From Novosphingobium endophyticum (GTDB taxonomy: Bacteria; Pseudomonadota; Alphaproteobacteria; Sphingomonadales; Sphingomonadaceae): a stretch of 44,260 bases of DNA. Shown one piece after another: positions 15,720 through 23,865 of this stretch; position 1 is the stretch's first letter, and the number at the start of each line of letters is the position of its first letter. The stretch spans positions 1 to 44,260 of the forward strand of contig NZ_BMHK01000031.1 in NCBI RefSeq assembly GCF_014640675.1, given 5' to 3'. Both the position numbers and the translations under genes were made by a program. The notes beneath the pieces were generated by a model. The model saw nothing but the letters and a program-made list of their open reading frames with translations, was not told the origin of the DNA and made no database searches.

Positions 15720-16667
15720 CTATACGCTTCGCGGGCGCCCCGGCGAGCCCAAAGGACATTCAAGTGCGGCTCGGTCCCAGCCGCCGTTATCGGCAGCGGC
15801 CGCATAAGTGGTAGAGAGGAAATCCAGAAGCAGCGCGTCGGGATTGGTAGCCCCGCACACCGCTGCATAAGGCAGGACGAATTCACCGAGCGTCTCGTCG
15901 AAAGCGGCTTCCTCGGGCACCTTTGCGGTATGGAACCCTGGCGGTTCGGGATAGGCGTAGGAATAGAATGCCGCCTGCGGGTAAGCGTCGGAGCCAGGCC
16001 AGAATCCGGCGCTGCTCACCTCATGTGAATAGGCCTCGCGCGTGACCCGGTCGGGCAGCCTGGGAACGCCGCCCGGATGAAGAGGTGCACCTCGCCCGGA
16101 AAAGCGCGTGACGGCAAGGTCAAAGCTCCCCCAAAAGAAATGGACCGGGCTGACTTTGCCAAGGAAGCCCGTCTGGAACAGGCGGAATACGCGATCGACT
16201 TGCACGAGTACCTGCCAGAACCGGTTCACCGCTCCCGCGTCATAGCTCGCATGGACGTCATCCTCATCGAAGGCGATCGGATCGGGGACCTCGTTGGGCA
16301 TCAGATTGATATGCACGGGCACATCGAGCGCAGCCATTGCCGCCATAACCTCGCCATAGAACGACGCCACCGTCATCGGCTTCAGCTCGATAGTGTGCAC
16401 CGTGCCGGAGTTCCTGCGACTGACTAGCAGGTGGTCGACGAAGTCGAACTCGATGTCGAACGTTGCCGACCGGGCGGAAATGGCTGAAGTCCCTAAACCG
16501 CGCGCGGTAATGTACAAAGGCACATGCCAGCCGTGGTTGCGCCAGGGCGTCAGTGATAGCCGGATCTTGCCGATAATCTGCGTCCAGAGCTGAAGCGTCA
16601 GCGCCGTATCTTGCCAGGCTGGGTATTCGAGATCGGGCCAAGCTTCCTTTGCAATTGCCATTGCCAT
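15720..16667 (-). CDS. DUF5996 family protein
   Basis: The 315-residue protein matches the DUF5996 family, soluble proteins of unknown function of about 300 residues. Recognisable parts are the start AWPDLEYPAWQDTALTLQLW, KIRLSLTPWRNHGWHVPLY, the IEFDFVDHLLV strand, FYGEVMAAMAALDVPVHI, the HFFWGSFDLAVTRFSGR motif near 205 and SHEVSSAGFWPG near 240. The conserved histidine/tryptophan motifs suggest an enzyme, but no reaction is known. The ATG at 16667 follows CAGGGGACGACA; the frame is open 92 codons further upstream without similarity. It is often found beside trehalose and glycogen genes, as here. Confidence 0.85.
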   Translation of the reverse strand: MAMAIAKEAWPDLEYPAWQDTALTLQLWTQIIGKIRLSLTPWRNHGWHVPLYITARGLGTSAISARSATFDIEFDFVDHLLVSRRNSGTVHTIELKPMTVASFYGEVMAAMAALDVPVHINLMPNEVPDPIAFDEDDVHASYDAGAVNRFWQVLVQVDRVFRLFQTGFLGKVSPVHFFWGSFDLAVTRFSGRGAPLHPGGVPRLPDRVTREAYSHEVSSAGFWPGSDAYPQAAFYSYAYPEPPGFHTAKVPEEAAFDETLGEFVLPYAAVCGATNPDALLLDFLSTTYAAAADNGGWDRAALECPLGSPGRPRSV

Positions 16668-16865
16668 TGTCGTCCCCTGGTGAGCTGCCGGGAAGCATAC
16701 ACGATGTGGATGGCCGCCGCACCAAACTGCTCTGCTACGCCCGCTCACCGCCTCGACCCAGTTCTCCTTGATCTGCTTTGTGCAGGCGAAGTCCGCTGTC
16801 CGGTTGTGGTCGAGAGAGCCCGAAGGCGCTGTCAGACGTAATGCACCGGTCGTTAATGTCCGCGG

Positions 16866-17216
16866 TTTAGCGCCGCTCCCGGACTGGCGGACACGATCGA
16901 TGCCTTGCTCAAGGCCCGCGCCACACTGCACGAGCAATTTCACCGCCTCGATGGCATTGTCACGAGGCGGGCGCGGCAGGACGAGCGAGCGCAGTTGCTG
17001 ATGACTGTACCTGGCGTTGGTGCGCTGATCTCGCTGACTTTCGTGTCGGCCATCGATGATCCTGCGAGGTTCCGCTCATCTCGAACGGTTGGCGCGCATC
17101 TTGGCCTGACGCAGCGCAAGTACCAGTCAGGCGAGACCGATGTCACCGGGCGCATTTCCAAATGCGGGGATCAGGAGGTGCGCACAGCCCTCTACGAGGC
17201 GGCCTGCTTGAAATAG
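16866..17216 (+). mobile_element. IS110-family transposase, C-terminal half (remnant)
   Basis: The plus strand encodes the C-terminal domain of an IS110/IS116/IS902 transposase: a helical lead-in (DALLKARATLHEQFHRLDG), LLMTVPGVGALISLTFVSA, the conserved VGAHLGLTQRKYQSGE and GRISKCGDQEVRTALYEAA. The catalytic serine region of this domain lies in the missing or altered part near the helix-hairpin. The N-terminal RuvC-like half is absent on this strand. The fragment ends at 17216 exactly where an N-terminal half begins on the opposite strand, so the element is broken and rearranged. The expected continuation (a further 30 or so residues) is missing. Confidence 0.75.
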
Positions 17217-17536
17217 CCAATCTCGGCAAGCTGGGCCAATCCATCCGCGTCATTCGCATCGGTTCTGTTGGGGGCCATGTCGAGCGCCTTGGCCGCATGT
17301 CGCGCGTCAATGCAAATCACTGGTAGCTCCTCGGCTTTCGGCGCATGCCAGAACCAGACCGAGAGCGGACCAGTCTCGATGACGATCCGTTCGACTGCGG
17401 GCGCACGCTTGCGCACGAGTTGGGCAATGATCTTGGGATCGGAGGCGCATTTGCCCCGCGATATTCGCTTGCCCTCGCACCGGATCGAGACCGCAGTCTC
17501 TTTCATCGACACATCGAGTCCGATGTATTCTGCCAC
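17192..17536 (-). mobile_element. IS110-family transposase, N-terminal half (remnant)
   Basis: The minus strand encodes the RuvC-like DEDD domain of an IS110-family transposase: IGLDVSMKETAVSI with the first aspartate, IVIETGPLSVWFWH with the glutamate, VICIDARHAAKALD and the RTDANDADGLAQLAE motif with the last two aspartates. The 114-residue frame runs out at GYFKQAAS where the following residues of an intact protein would continue for some 230 residues. It is oriented against the C-terminal half, and the two frames overlap over 25 bases. Not functional on its own. Confidence 0.8.
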
Positions 17537-17698
17537 GACTGTTCCTCCATGGATGCTTGGGCCCGGTGTCCATCGTGAGCCCGTATCTTCATCCTATCGG
17601 GGAACAGTCACCTCCCACCACATCCACGATGCTTCAGGGCGACTCGCTCCCACGATTACCCCCATGTTTCGGGCGCAGGCAGCCTCGCAGGCGAGCGC

Positions 17699-17723
17699 GG
17701 AACGGGAGCGCGGCACAGCCGTT
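17699..17723 (+). promoter_or_regulatory. Exact EcfG-type promoter for the FAD/Rieske oxidoreductase
   Basis: GGAAC at 17699-17703, a 16-base spacer and CGTT at 17720-17723 match the general-stress consensus exactly. The start codon is 27 bases downstream, a normal distance with a short leader carrying AGGAGGAG. Confidence 0.7.
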
Positions 17724-17750
17724 ATTGTTGGCATGAGGCAGGAGGAGCTT

Positions 17751-19247
17751 ATGTATCCGCCAACTGGCGTTTACTGGATCGAAACTGCGTCGCCCGCCGC
17801 GTTTCCGCGCTTGGCCGGTGACATCTCGGTCGATGTGGCGGTTATCGGCGGCGGATTGGTTGGCGCTATCGCCGCACGGCTGATCAAGGACCAGGGTCTG
17901 CGGGTGGCGTTGGTGGAAGCAAGAAGTGTTGGCCAGGAGGTTACCGGCAAGTCGACCGCAAAGATCACATCCCAGCACAATCTGGTCTACACCCGTCTTA
18001 GGAACAGGTTCGGCATGGATGGCGCTCGTTCCTATGCCGAGGCAAACGAGGCCGGCTTGCGGAAAATACTCGCCCTGGCGGCAGATCACCAGCTCGCCGC
18101 AGACATCGAAATCAAGGCCGCTTATACTTACACGCTCCTTGAGGAACATGTGGGCTCGATTGAAGAGGAGGTGCAGCTCGCGCGCGAATTGGGCCTCCCG
18201 GCCACTCTCGCGATGGAAACGGGGCTGCCGTTTGCGGCTCGCGCGGCAATGCGATGGATCGATCAAGCCCAGTTCCATCCGGTAAAGTTCGTCGCTGGAC
18301 TGGCCGCCACGCTTCCCGGCGAAGGCAGCCATGTCTTTGAACAGTCCCGGGTGCTTGACTGGGACAGCAGCCGCGTCGTTACAGCCAAAGGCGCAATAAA
18401 GGCCGGCCACGTGGTAATGGCCACGCAGCTACCGCTCGGCCAGACCGGGGCGTATTACGCGCGGAATTACCCGCACATGCATCCGGTAATCGCCGGGCAA
18501 GCCGATCCCGGGCGTGTTCCCGAGGGGATGTACATAAGCGTCGAGCAGCCACGGCATTCCCTTCGCAGCCACCGCACGGCTGACGGCCGCCCCTTCCTCA
18601 TATTCACTGGTCCTTCCTACAAGCCGGGCCATGCGGACGAGGCACGGAAAGCCTTTGCGGAAATCGAGGGTTTCGCACGCGACCACTTCGGCGTACAGGC
18701 GTCGTACCGCTGGACCAATGAAGACTATACGCCCATGGACGGCCGTCCGTTCATCGGATGGTCGTCGCGCCAGGACGGACTGCTGGTCGCGACGGGATTC
18801 GACGCCTGGGGCATTTCCAACGGCGCTGCTGCGGCAATGATCATCTGCGATCTGCTGACCGGGCGCGAGAACCCGTGGGCAGACTTCTTCGATGCCAGAC
18901 GGCTCGATGTCGCGCATGGCGCAAAACAGTTCGTGAAGGGCAACGCCGCTGTGGCGGCGGAGCTTGTCGGAGGCCATCTCGCGAGCACACCCAGGGATGC
19001 GGAGGCGCTTAGCCCCGGAGAGGGTGCGGTCCTGAAGATCAATGGCGAGAAGATGGCCGTTTTCCGCGACGAAACCGGTCAACTCCATAGCCTTGCGGCG
19101 GCCTGCTCGCACTTGGGATGCCTGTTGGGATGGAACGAGTTCGATCGGACCTGGGATTGCCCGTGCCATGGGTCGCGCTTCGGACTGGACGGCGAAGTGA
19201 TTCATGGCCCGGCAACGGAGCCGCTCAAAACAGGAGTGACCGGCTAG
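17751..19247 (+). CDS. FAD-dependent oxidoreductase with C-terminal Rieske domain
   Basis: The 498-residue protein joins an N-terminal DAO-type flavoprotein to a Rieske [2Fe-2S] domain. The FAD site is VDVAVIGGGLVGAIAARLI near residue 25, followed by STAKITSQHNLVYTRL, and DGRPFIGWSS / GFDAWGISNGAAAA near 330-355. The cluster ligands are in CSHLGCLLGWN and CPCHGSRFGLDG near 450-475. Relatives are soluble oxidoreductases of unknown substrate in alphaproteobacterial stress islands. The open frame runs far upstream through antisense IS110 sequence; the ATG at 17751 is chosen because AGGAGGAG lies 7 bases before it and an exact EcfG-type promoter is upstream. Probably co-transcribed with the DUF4383 gene. 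Confidence 0.88.
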   Translation: MYPPTGVYWIETASPAAFPRLAGDISVDVAVIGGGLVGAIAARLIKDQGLRVALVEARSVGQEVTGKSTAKITSQHNLVYTRLRNRFGMDGARSYAEANEAGLRKILALAADHQLAADIEIKAAYTYTLLEEHVGSIEEEVQLARELGLPATLAMETGLPFAARAAMRWIDQAQFHPVKFVAGLAATLPGEGSHVFEQSRVLDWDSSRVVTAKGAIKAGHVVMATQLPLGQTGAYYARNYPHMHPVIAGQADPGRVPEGMYISVEQPRHSLRSHRTADGRPFLIFTGPSYKPGHADEARKAFAEIEGFARDHFGVQASYRWTNEDYTPMDGRPFIGWSSRQDGLLVATGFDAWGISNGAAAAMIICDLLTGRENPWADFFDARRLDVAHGAKQFVKGNAAVAAELVGGHLASTPRDAEALSPGEGAVLKINGEKMAVFRDETGQLHSLAAACSHLGCLLGWNEFDRTWDCPCHGSRFGLDGEVIHGPATEPLKTGVTG

Positions 19248-19322
19248 GCGCGGCCCCGCTCGGAAAGGCTCCTCGTGAAACACGCGAGCGGCCAAGTTGT
19301 ACTGGCGATAAGGAGGAAGCCT

Positions 19323-19745
19323 ATGACCACTCGCGGGTTCGCGCTGATATTCGGCGTCGTTTTCGGTCTGGTCGGCATTGCCGGCTTCGTCCCGTCGCTG
19401 GTCACGGCTGTCCATGGGCCACATCCGCCGCTCGCCGTCGAGACGGGATATGGCCTCCTGCTCGGATTGTTTCCGATCAACCTGCTGCACAATCTGGTGC
19501 ACGTGCTCTTCGGACTTTGGGGGCTGATCGGCTCTCGCTCGATCGTCGCCTCAAAGTTCTATGCGCGCTCGGTTGCGGTCATTTACGCAGTGCTGAGCAT
19601 CGCAGGCCTGGTCCCGGGCCTTGACACACTGTTTGGGCTCACCCCTCTGTTCGGCAACGACGTCTGGCTGCACGCGCTCCTGGCGCTGATCGCGGCCTAT
19701 TTTGGCTGGCTGCATCGCGAAGTGGGCCCGGCCTCGCGCATGTAG
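19323..19745 (+). CDS. DUF4383 membrane protein
   Basis: The 140-residue protein has four predicted membrane helices: FALIFGVVFGLVGIAGFVPS, a second around YGLLLGLFPINLLHNLVHV, a third AVIYAVLSIAGLVPGL and a fourth LHALLALIAAYFGWL. The LFPINLLHNLVH motif is the mark of DUF4383 proteins, small inner-membrane proteins of unknown function. The ATG has a strong AAGGAGG site; an upstream ATG at 19275 lacks one. It follows the FAD/Rieske gene by 75 bases on the same strand without an obvious terminator, so one operon is likely. Confidence 0.88.
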   Translation: MTTRGFALIFGVVFGLVGIAGFVPSLVTAVHGPHPPLAVETGYGLLLGLFPINLLHNLVHVLFGLWGLIGSRSIVASKFYARSVAVIYAVLSIAGLVPGLDTLFGLTPLFGNDVWLHALLALIAAYFGWLHREVGPASRM

Positions 19746-20059
19746 CCCATGCACAAGGTCCCATTCGTGCAGCAATCGCCCATCCTGTGATGCAGAGCGG
19801 GCATACGCCGACGCACGAAAATTTGCGAGCGCGCGGCCCTGGCGGGCGGAACGGACGTTCGGCATCGACGCTCGTCCACGCACAGTCAGATATACAGACG
19901 CTGGTGGAGGAGCTGGCGCGCAATCACATGAACGAAACAGCGGCTATCAGCGGTCCAGACTTGAGAGTGCACGGAAAGAATGCCGGAACGTCGGCCCAGC
20001 GATAGGAACTTGTGCTCAATTGTGCTCCTAAGCGGCGGGTTGGGACTATGTGGACATAT
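19746..20059. other. Intergenic stretch without recognisable genes
   Basis: About 310 bases between the DUF4383 gene and the promoter of the sorbosone-dehydrogenase-like gene. Short open frames exist on both strands but none has a good ribosome site together with a protein-like composition. No hairpin with a T-tract was noticed. Confidence 0.5.
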
Positions 20060-20084
20060 CGAACTTTCCGCCCCGAGGGTCGTT
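20060..20084 (+). promoter_or_regulatory. Near-match EcfG-type promoter for the sorbosone-dehydrogenase-like gene
   Basis: CGAAC at 20060-20064, a 16-base spacer and CGTT at 20081-20084 differ from GGAAC-N16-CGTT by one base in the -35 box. The ATG at 20130 is 45 bases downstream. Plausible in view of the exact matches before neighbouring genes, but weaker. Confidence 0.45.
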
Positions 20085-20129
20085 TACACTCCCATGCTGC
20101 CGATATGATCGGGGCCAATGGAGACGCCT

Positions 20130-21444
20130 ATGGCGCGGCCTGTCAGCGTTCTTGTAAGCCTTATGCTGTTTGGCCAACCTCGCCGCCGGCTGCGGGCACA
20201 CAGCGGATCTGCCGCTTACGGCCGGCATCGGACGCGCGCCGAAGTTGCCGGCTCCCACCCAATCCTTGATTCCCACGATCCAGGTCGCTGAAGCGGTAGG
20301 TTGGCCTGCCGGCAGAGCACCGGTTGCTGCCCCAGGCTTCAAGGTCAACGCCTTTGCGGCGGGGCTCGAGCATCCCCGCTGGCTTCTGACGCTGCCAAAC
20401 GGAGACGTGCTGGTTGCCGAGACCGCGGCGCCAGCCCAGTCCAAGCAGTACAAGGATAAGAGCCTCAAGGGCATTTTCATGCGCATGTTCATGAAGAAGG
20501 CTGGCTCGGCTGTGCCGAGTGCCGACCGCATCACACTGCTGAGGGATGCGGACGGGGACGGCGTCGCGGAAGTGCGCGCACCCTACATCACTGGCCTGAC
20601 TTCTCCATTCGGCATGGCGCTGGTCGGCTCCGCGCTTTACGTTGCCAACGCGGACGCGCTGGTGGCCTTTCCATATGATCCGCTTGCATCCGCGATCTTC
20701 GCCACCCCGAGGGCCATCGTGAGGCTGCCGGCGGAGCGGAATCATCATTGGACGAAGAGCCTCACAGCCGGTCCCAATGGTCGGCTCTACGTCGGAGTCG
20801 GCTCAAATTCCAATGTCGCCGAGCATGGGATGGCGGAGGAAGAAGGTCGCGCAGCCATCTGGGAGATCGACCCGGCGAGCGGAAGCCACCGGCTGTTTGC
20901 CACCGGAATGCGCAACCCGGTCGGGCTCGCCTTCCGGCCCGGCACCAATGAGCTGTTTGCCGTCGTCAATGAGCGGGATGAACTCGGCAGCGACCTGGTT
21001 CCCGATTATCTCACGCGTGTGCAGGACGGAGCTTTCTATGGCTGGCCCTGGAGCTACTTTGGACAGCACATCGATGCTCGCGTTGAGCCCCGGCGCCCGG
21101 ATATGGTCGCGCGCTCGGCGATCCCCGATTACGCGCTCGGCTCACACGTGGCGCCGCTGGGCCTGGTGTTCGCGGACGGGGCACGTCTCGGACCGCTGTT
21201 CACCACCGGCGTTTTCATCGGTGAGCACGGCTCATGGAACCGCCGGCCGTTCAGCGGTTACAAAGTGGTGTTCGTGTCTTTCGTCCAAGGCCGGCCAAGC
21301 GGTGAACCGATAGACGTACTGGCCGGGTTCCTCGACGGCGACAAAGCCATGGGCCGGCCGGTCGGGGTGCAAATCGCAGGGGACGGCGCACTGTTGGTGG
21401 CCGATGACGTGGGCAACACCGTGTGGAGGGTAAGCGTCAGATGA
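20130..21444 (+). pseudogene. Sorbosone dehydrogenase-like lipoprotein with a frameshift in the signal peptide
   Basis: From about 20170 the frame encodes a PQQ-dependent sugar / L-sorbosone dehydrogenase-type beta propeller of some 420 residues: FAAGLEHPRWLLTLPNGDVL, TLLRDADGDGVAEV, LTSPFGMALVG, NHHWTKSLTAGPNGRLYVGV, GMRNPVGLAFRPGTNELFAV and FIGEHGSWNRRPFSGYKVV. The only good start is the ATG at 20130, with GGAGA upstream; it encodes MARPVSVLVSLML and then, after one surplus base around 20169-20172, the other frame gives LANLAAGC, a classic lipobox. Joined, they form a perfect lipoprotein signal. As read, the gene needs a one-base correction; the alternative TTG at 20170 would start inside the signal. 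It may be a real mutation or a sequencing error. Confidence 0.75.
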
Positions 21445-21619
21445 GAGCGTCGAAGGCGTGCGGACCGTGACCCGTCCCCGAGTTGACGATCCATTCAATT
21501 GAAAATCGAATGTGAATGACCGACGGCTATCAGGCGAGCCATCGCCAAGGTCTCACGACCGCTTTGGCGGCGAGTCCCGCCGGCGTTCCGGAGGCACAAA
21601 GATGACCTAACATGCGGGC

Positions 21620-22309
21620 TTAGCGGACGTTAAGCCCGAGTTCGCCGAGGAGCTGGCCGGCCTGCTCGCGCGAAATCGTCGCGCCGCGAAACAGTGCGGC
21701 GTCGACCAGGCGCAGTCCGCCAAGATCCACGCCGCGTAGGTCTGAACCTTCGAACCGCGAGCCTGTTATCATCGCCTCGCGCAGGCTGCAGTCCTCGAAC
21801 ACCGTCATGCGGAAATCGCTCTTGCGCAGATCCGCGCCTGAGAAATCGACGCGGGACAGGGTTTCCTTGCGAAACGAGAAGCCCGGCAGCTTGGCGCTAA
21901 CCAGCAGCACTTCTTCGAAATGGATGTGCATCGCGCGCGCTTCGGTGAAATCAGCGCCAGTAAGTTTGCAGCCGGAAAACCGGGTCGAGGTCAGGCCCAC
22001 CCGGCGCATCGAGCAATTGTTCCAGTCGCCGCCGGTAAACACGGCCTCGCTGAGGTTCGCGCCGTAGAAGTCGGCAAACGGCCCGCGGCAACCCTGCCAG
22101 TGTGTGCCCTCGAGCTGTGCCCCTGACAGGTCGCTGTGCCGCAGATTGCAGCGCTCGAAGCGCCAGCGGCTGAGTTCGAGCCCGGAGAGGTCTGCCCCTT
22201 CGAGGTCGCAGTCGGTGACGAACCCAGGCGTCGTGGCACTGAGCGCGGCGAGATCGTCCCGGCAAAGCGTCCGGCCGGTCAATTGCGGCGCAGAAAACAG
22301 GTCTTCCAT
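21620..22309 (-). CDS. Pentapeptide-repeat protein (Qnr/McbG-like)
   Basis: The 229-residue protein is built almost wholly of A(D/N)LxX-like repeats forming a right-handed quadrilateral helix: CDLEGADLSGLELSRWRF, CNLRHSDLSGAQLEGTHW, ADFYGANLSEAVFTGGDW, CKLTGADFTEARAM, VDFSGADLRKSDF and SDLRGVDLGGL. It ends GATISREQAGQLLGELGL, the C-terminal helix seen in Qnr/McbG-type proteins that protect DNA gyrase. A gyrase or quinolone role is possible but not shown by sequence alone. The ATG at 22309 opens the recognisable part; upstream codons in frame bear no similarity and the ribosome site is weak. Confidence 0.82.
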   Translation of the reverse strand: MEDLFSAPQLTGRTLCRDDLAALSATTPGFVTDCDLEGADLSGLELSRWRFERCNLRHSDLSGAQLEGTHWQGCRGPFADFYGANLSEAVFTGGDWNNCSMRRVGLTSTRFSGCKLTGADFTEARAMHIHFEEVLLVSAKLPGFSFRKETLSRVDFSGADLRKSDFRMTVFEDCSLREAMITGSRFEGSDLRGVDLGGLRLVDAALFRGATISREQAGQLLGELGLNVR

Positions 22310-22457
22310 CACCAAGCGCAGTTCCCGAAGGATGACAGCCACAGACCGGCGCTGCCGGGTTGGCACAATGTTCCCATTGTCAATCGGGCGGCAGTGCGCA
22401 TATAGAGGACCCAAGTGGACTGGGGGTTCCCGGTCGGCGTCATAGCCTCGGTGAGTT

Positions 22458-23318
22458 TCATCGGGGCTTTTCGCTTATTTGGGGCCGGAAAAGCTTGAGG
22501 CCCCAGTTCTCATAGCCGGTTCCAACATTCTCGCGCCCGCCGTCGCAATAGAACTTGCGGGTCAGGACTTCGAAGGCGCGGTTGTCCTGTTCGGGCCTCA
22601 GCACACTCATGCCGATCGGCCTGGCGACGAGGTCCGCAAGCTGCAGCCCCGACGAGTTGGCCTTCTTGTCGGCGAAGATGATCTCGAACGGGAGGGGCGC
22701 GCCGAACTTGTTCTCACCGTCGCAAATCCGGCGGAACTCCAGTTCGAGGTCCTTGTCCTCCTTCTTGCCGCGGCATTCGAAGACCACGTGGGTCTTCTTG
22801 GTGTCCTGGTTCTTCTCGATGAGGAACTCGTAGAGTGTCTCAAGGCAGAACCCGAGGGCGAGATGGTAGGGGTTGTCGCGCTCGACGTCGCGGGCGCCGA
22901 GGCGGTGCTTGTCGATCACACAGCTGATGAGGATGAAATTGGAATTGTCGATGATGCCGCTGAGGCCGTCGATAAAGCCGAGCTTTTCAGCTTCATTGGC
23001 GAACTTGAACGGCCCGGTTTCCTTGCGAATCTCGCGCTCGTGCAGGATCACGATATCGTGGCCGAAGTGGTTGAACTTGAACTTCTCGAGCGCCGGGACG
23101 ACCTTCTCGCTGTAGTGCTTCTTGTAGAAGACGCAGAAGGCCAGCACGAACAAGGGGTAGTTCGGATCGACGGTCTGCATGCCGTGATCCCCGCTCTCGT
23201 CGACATAGACGATGAAGTTGCTGAAGCGCCCCGAGGGCGTCGTGGCGCTCTTGCGGTCCTCGACAACGGGATCGAGATCGAGATCGAACAAGGAAAATTG
23301 CTGGTCGGTTGCCGTCAT
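22458..23318 (-). CDS. DUF3800 domain protein
   Basis: The 286-residue protein has the DUF3800 signature: NFIVYVDESGDHGM near residue 35, a phenylalanine-rich strand (YPLFVLAFCVFY), KFNHFGHDIVILHEREIRK, then FILISCVIDK, THVVFECRGKKEDKDLELEF, and GLQLADLVARPIG near 240. The DES and LADL motifs with their acidic residues fit an RNase H-like nuclease fold. DUF3800 proteins are common in mobile elements and defence islands; activity is unproven. The N-terminal FSLFDLDLDP might be a beta-clamp-like binding motif (QFSLFDL), an inference. It lies against a patch of dead mobile and defence genes. Confidence 0.82.
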   Translation of the reverse strand: MTATDQQFSLFDLDLDPVVEDRKSATTPSGRFSNFIVYVDESGDHGMQTVDPNYPLFVLAFCVFYKKHYSEKVVPALEKFKFNHFGHDIVILHEREIRKETGPFKFANEAEKLGFIDGLSGIIDNSNFILISCVIDKHRLGARDVERDNPYHLALGFCLETLYEFLIEKNQDTKKTHVVFECRGKKEDKDLELEFRRICDGENKFGAPLPFEIIFADKKANSSGLQLADLVARPIGMSVLRPEQDNRAFEVLTRKFYCDGGRENVGTGYENWGLKLFRPQISEKPR

Positions 23319-23327
23319 CGCGCGGTG

Positions 23328-23560
23328 ATGCCAGCACGGAACCCGCAAGCCAAGGTGAAGCGATCTTTTCCACACCCCTACGAGACCAGCGACGAGCGCT
23401 ACCTTATTGGCAAGGCAGTCGCGGAAAAGCGGCGGTTCGTGAAGGGCCTGCGCGTCAATCTCGACTCCGACCGCCGATCGCGAGCCTGGTGCTCAAGGAC
23501 ACCGGAGAGGAAGCCAGCGCGATCCATATCCATGACCGTGACAACGAGGTGGCCGAGCCC
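23328..23560 (+). pseudogene. Frameshifted C-terminal fragment resembling DUF1173
   Basis: The frame from the ATG at 23328 encodes a basic stretch with ERYLIGKAVAEKRRFVKGLR, and after a shift near 23470 the next frame gives PIASLVLKDTGEEASAIHIH. Spliced together they resemble the C-terminal part of DUF1173 proteins, which are found on plasmids and integrative elements and carry a VxExRRFxKxLR block followed by PDFVLLDTG-like residues. The remainder of the gene is absent. The call depends on memory of a poorly described family and is tentative. Confidence 0.4.
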
Positions 23561-23562
23561 AT

Positions 23563-23697
23563 ATCAAGCTCGTCGAAGACCTCGCCCCCGACGACGTGCT
23601 GATCACCTTCAACTGGGACACCTTGCTCGATCGAACCCTTACAGAGCGCACCCCTTGGCGCCCCGATTGGGGCTTATGCCCTTGCGTTCCAACATGA
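23563..23697 (+). pseudogene. Fragment of a SIR2-like domain protein
   Basis: One frame reads EDLAPDDVLITFNWDTLLDR followed by TPWRPDWG. The VITFNWDTLLERAL pattern is the hallmark of SIR2-like NAD-binding domains in bacterial defence proteins. Only about 37 residues are left, bordered upstream by the DUF1173-like scrap and downstream by an IS3 fragment in opposite orientation. No start codon or full domain is present. Confidence 0.45.
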
Positions 23698-23775
23698 CGC
23701 CGATCCGGCGATAGCCGAACCGACGGCGCTGACCGGCGATCTCCCGCATGGCTTCGCGAGCGGCCTGCCGAACGC
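23675..23775 (-). mobile_element. IS3-family OrfB transposase fragment
   Basis: On the minus strand one frame encodes AAREAMREIAGQRRRFGYRR followed by IGVMLERKG. This is the well-conserved HTH-like segment just before the rve integrase core of IS3-family OrfB proteins (RFGYRRI-x-LLxRxG). Neither the DDE core nor OrfA is recognisable near it, so it is a short relic. Confidence 0.65.
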
Positions 23776-23865
23776 TAGGTTCGGCAGTTCGATTTGAAGC
23801 GCAAGATCGATGGTCAATTCGAGCCGGGCAGATGTTCCATGTGCGGACCGCGGCGGTCAGCTGCT

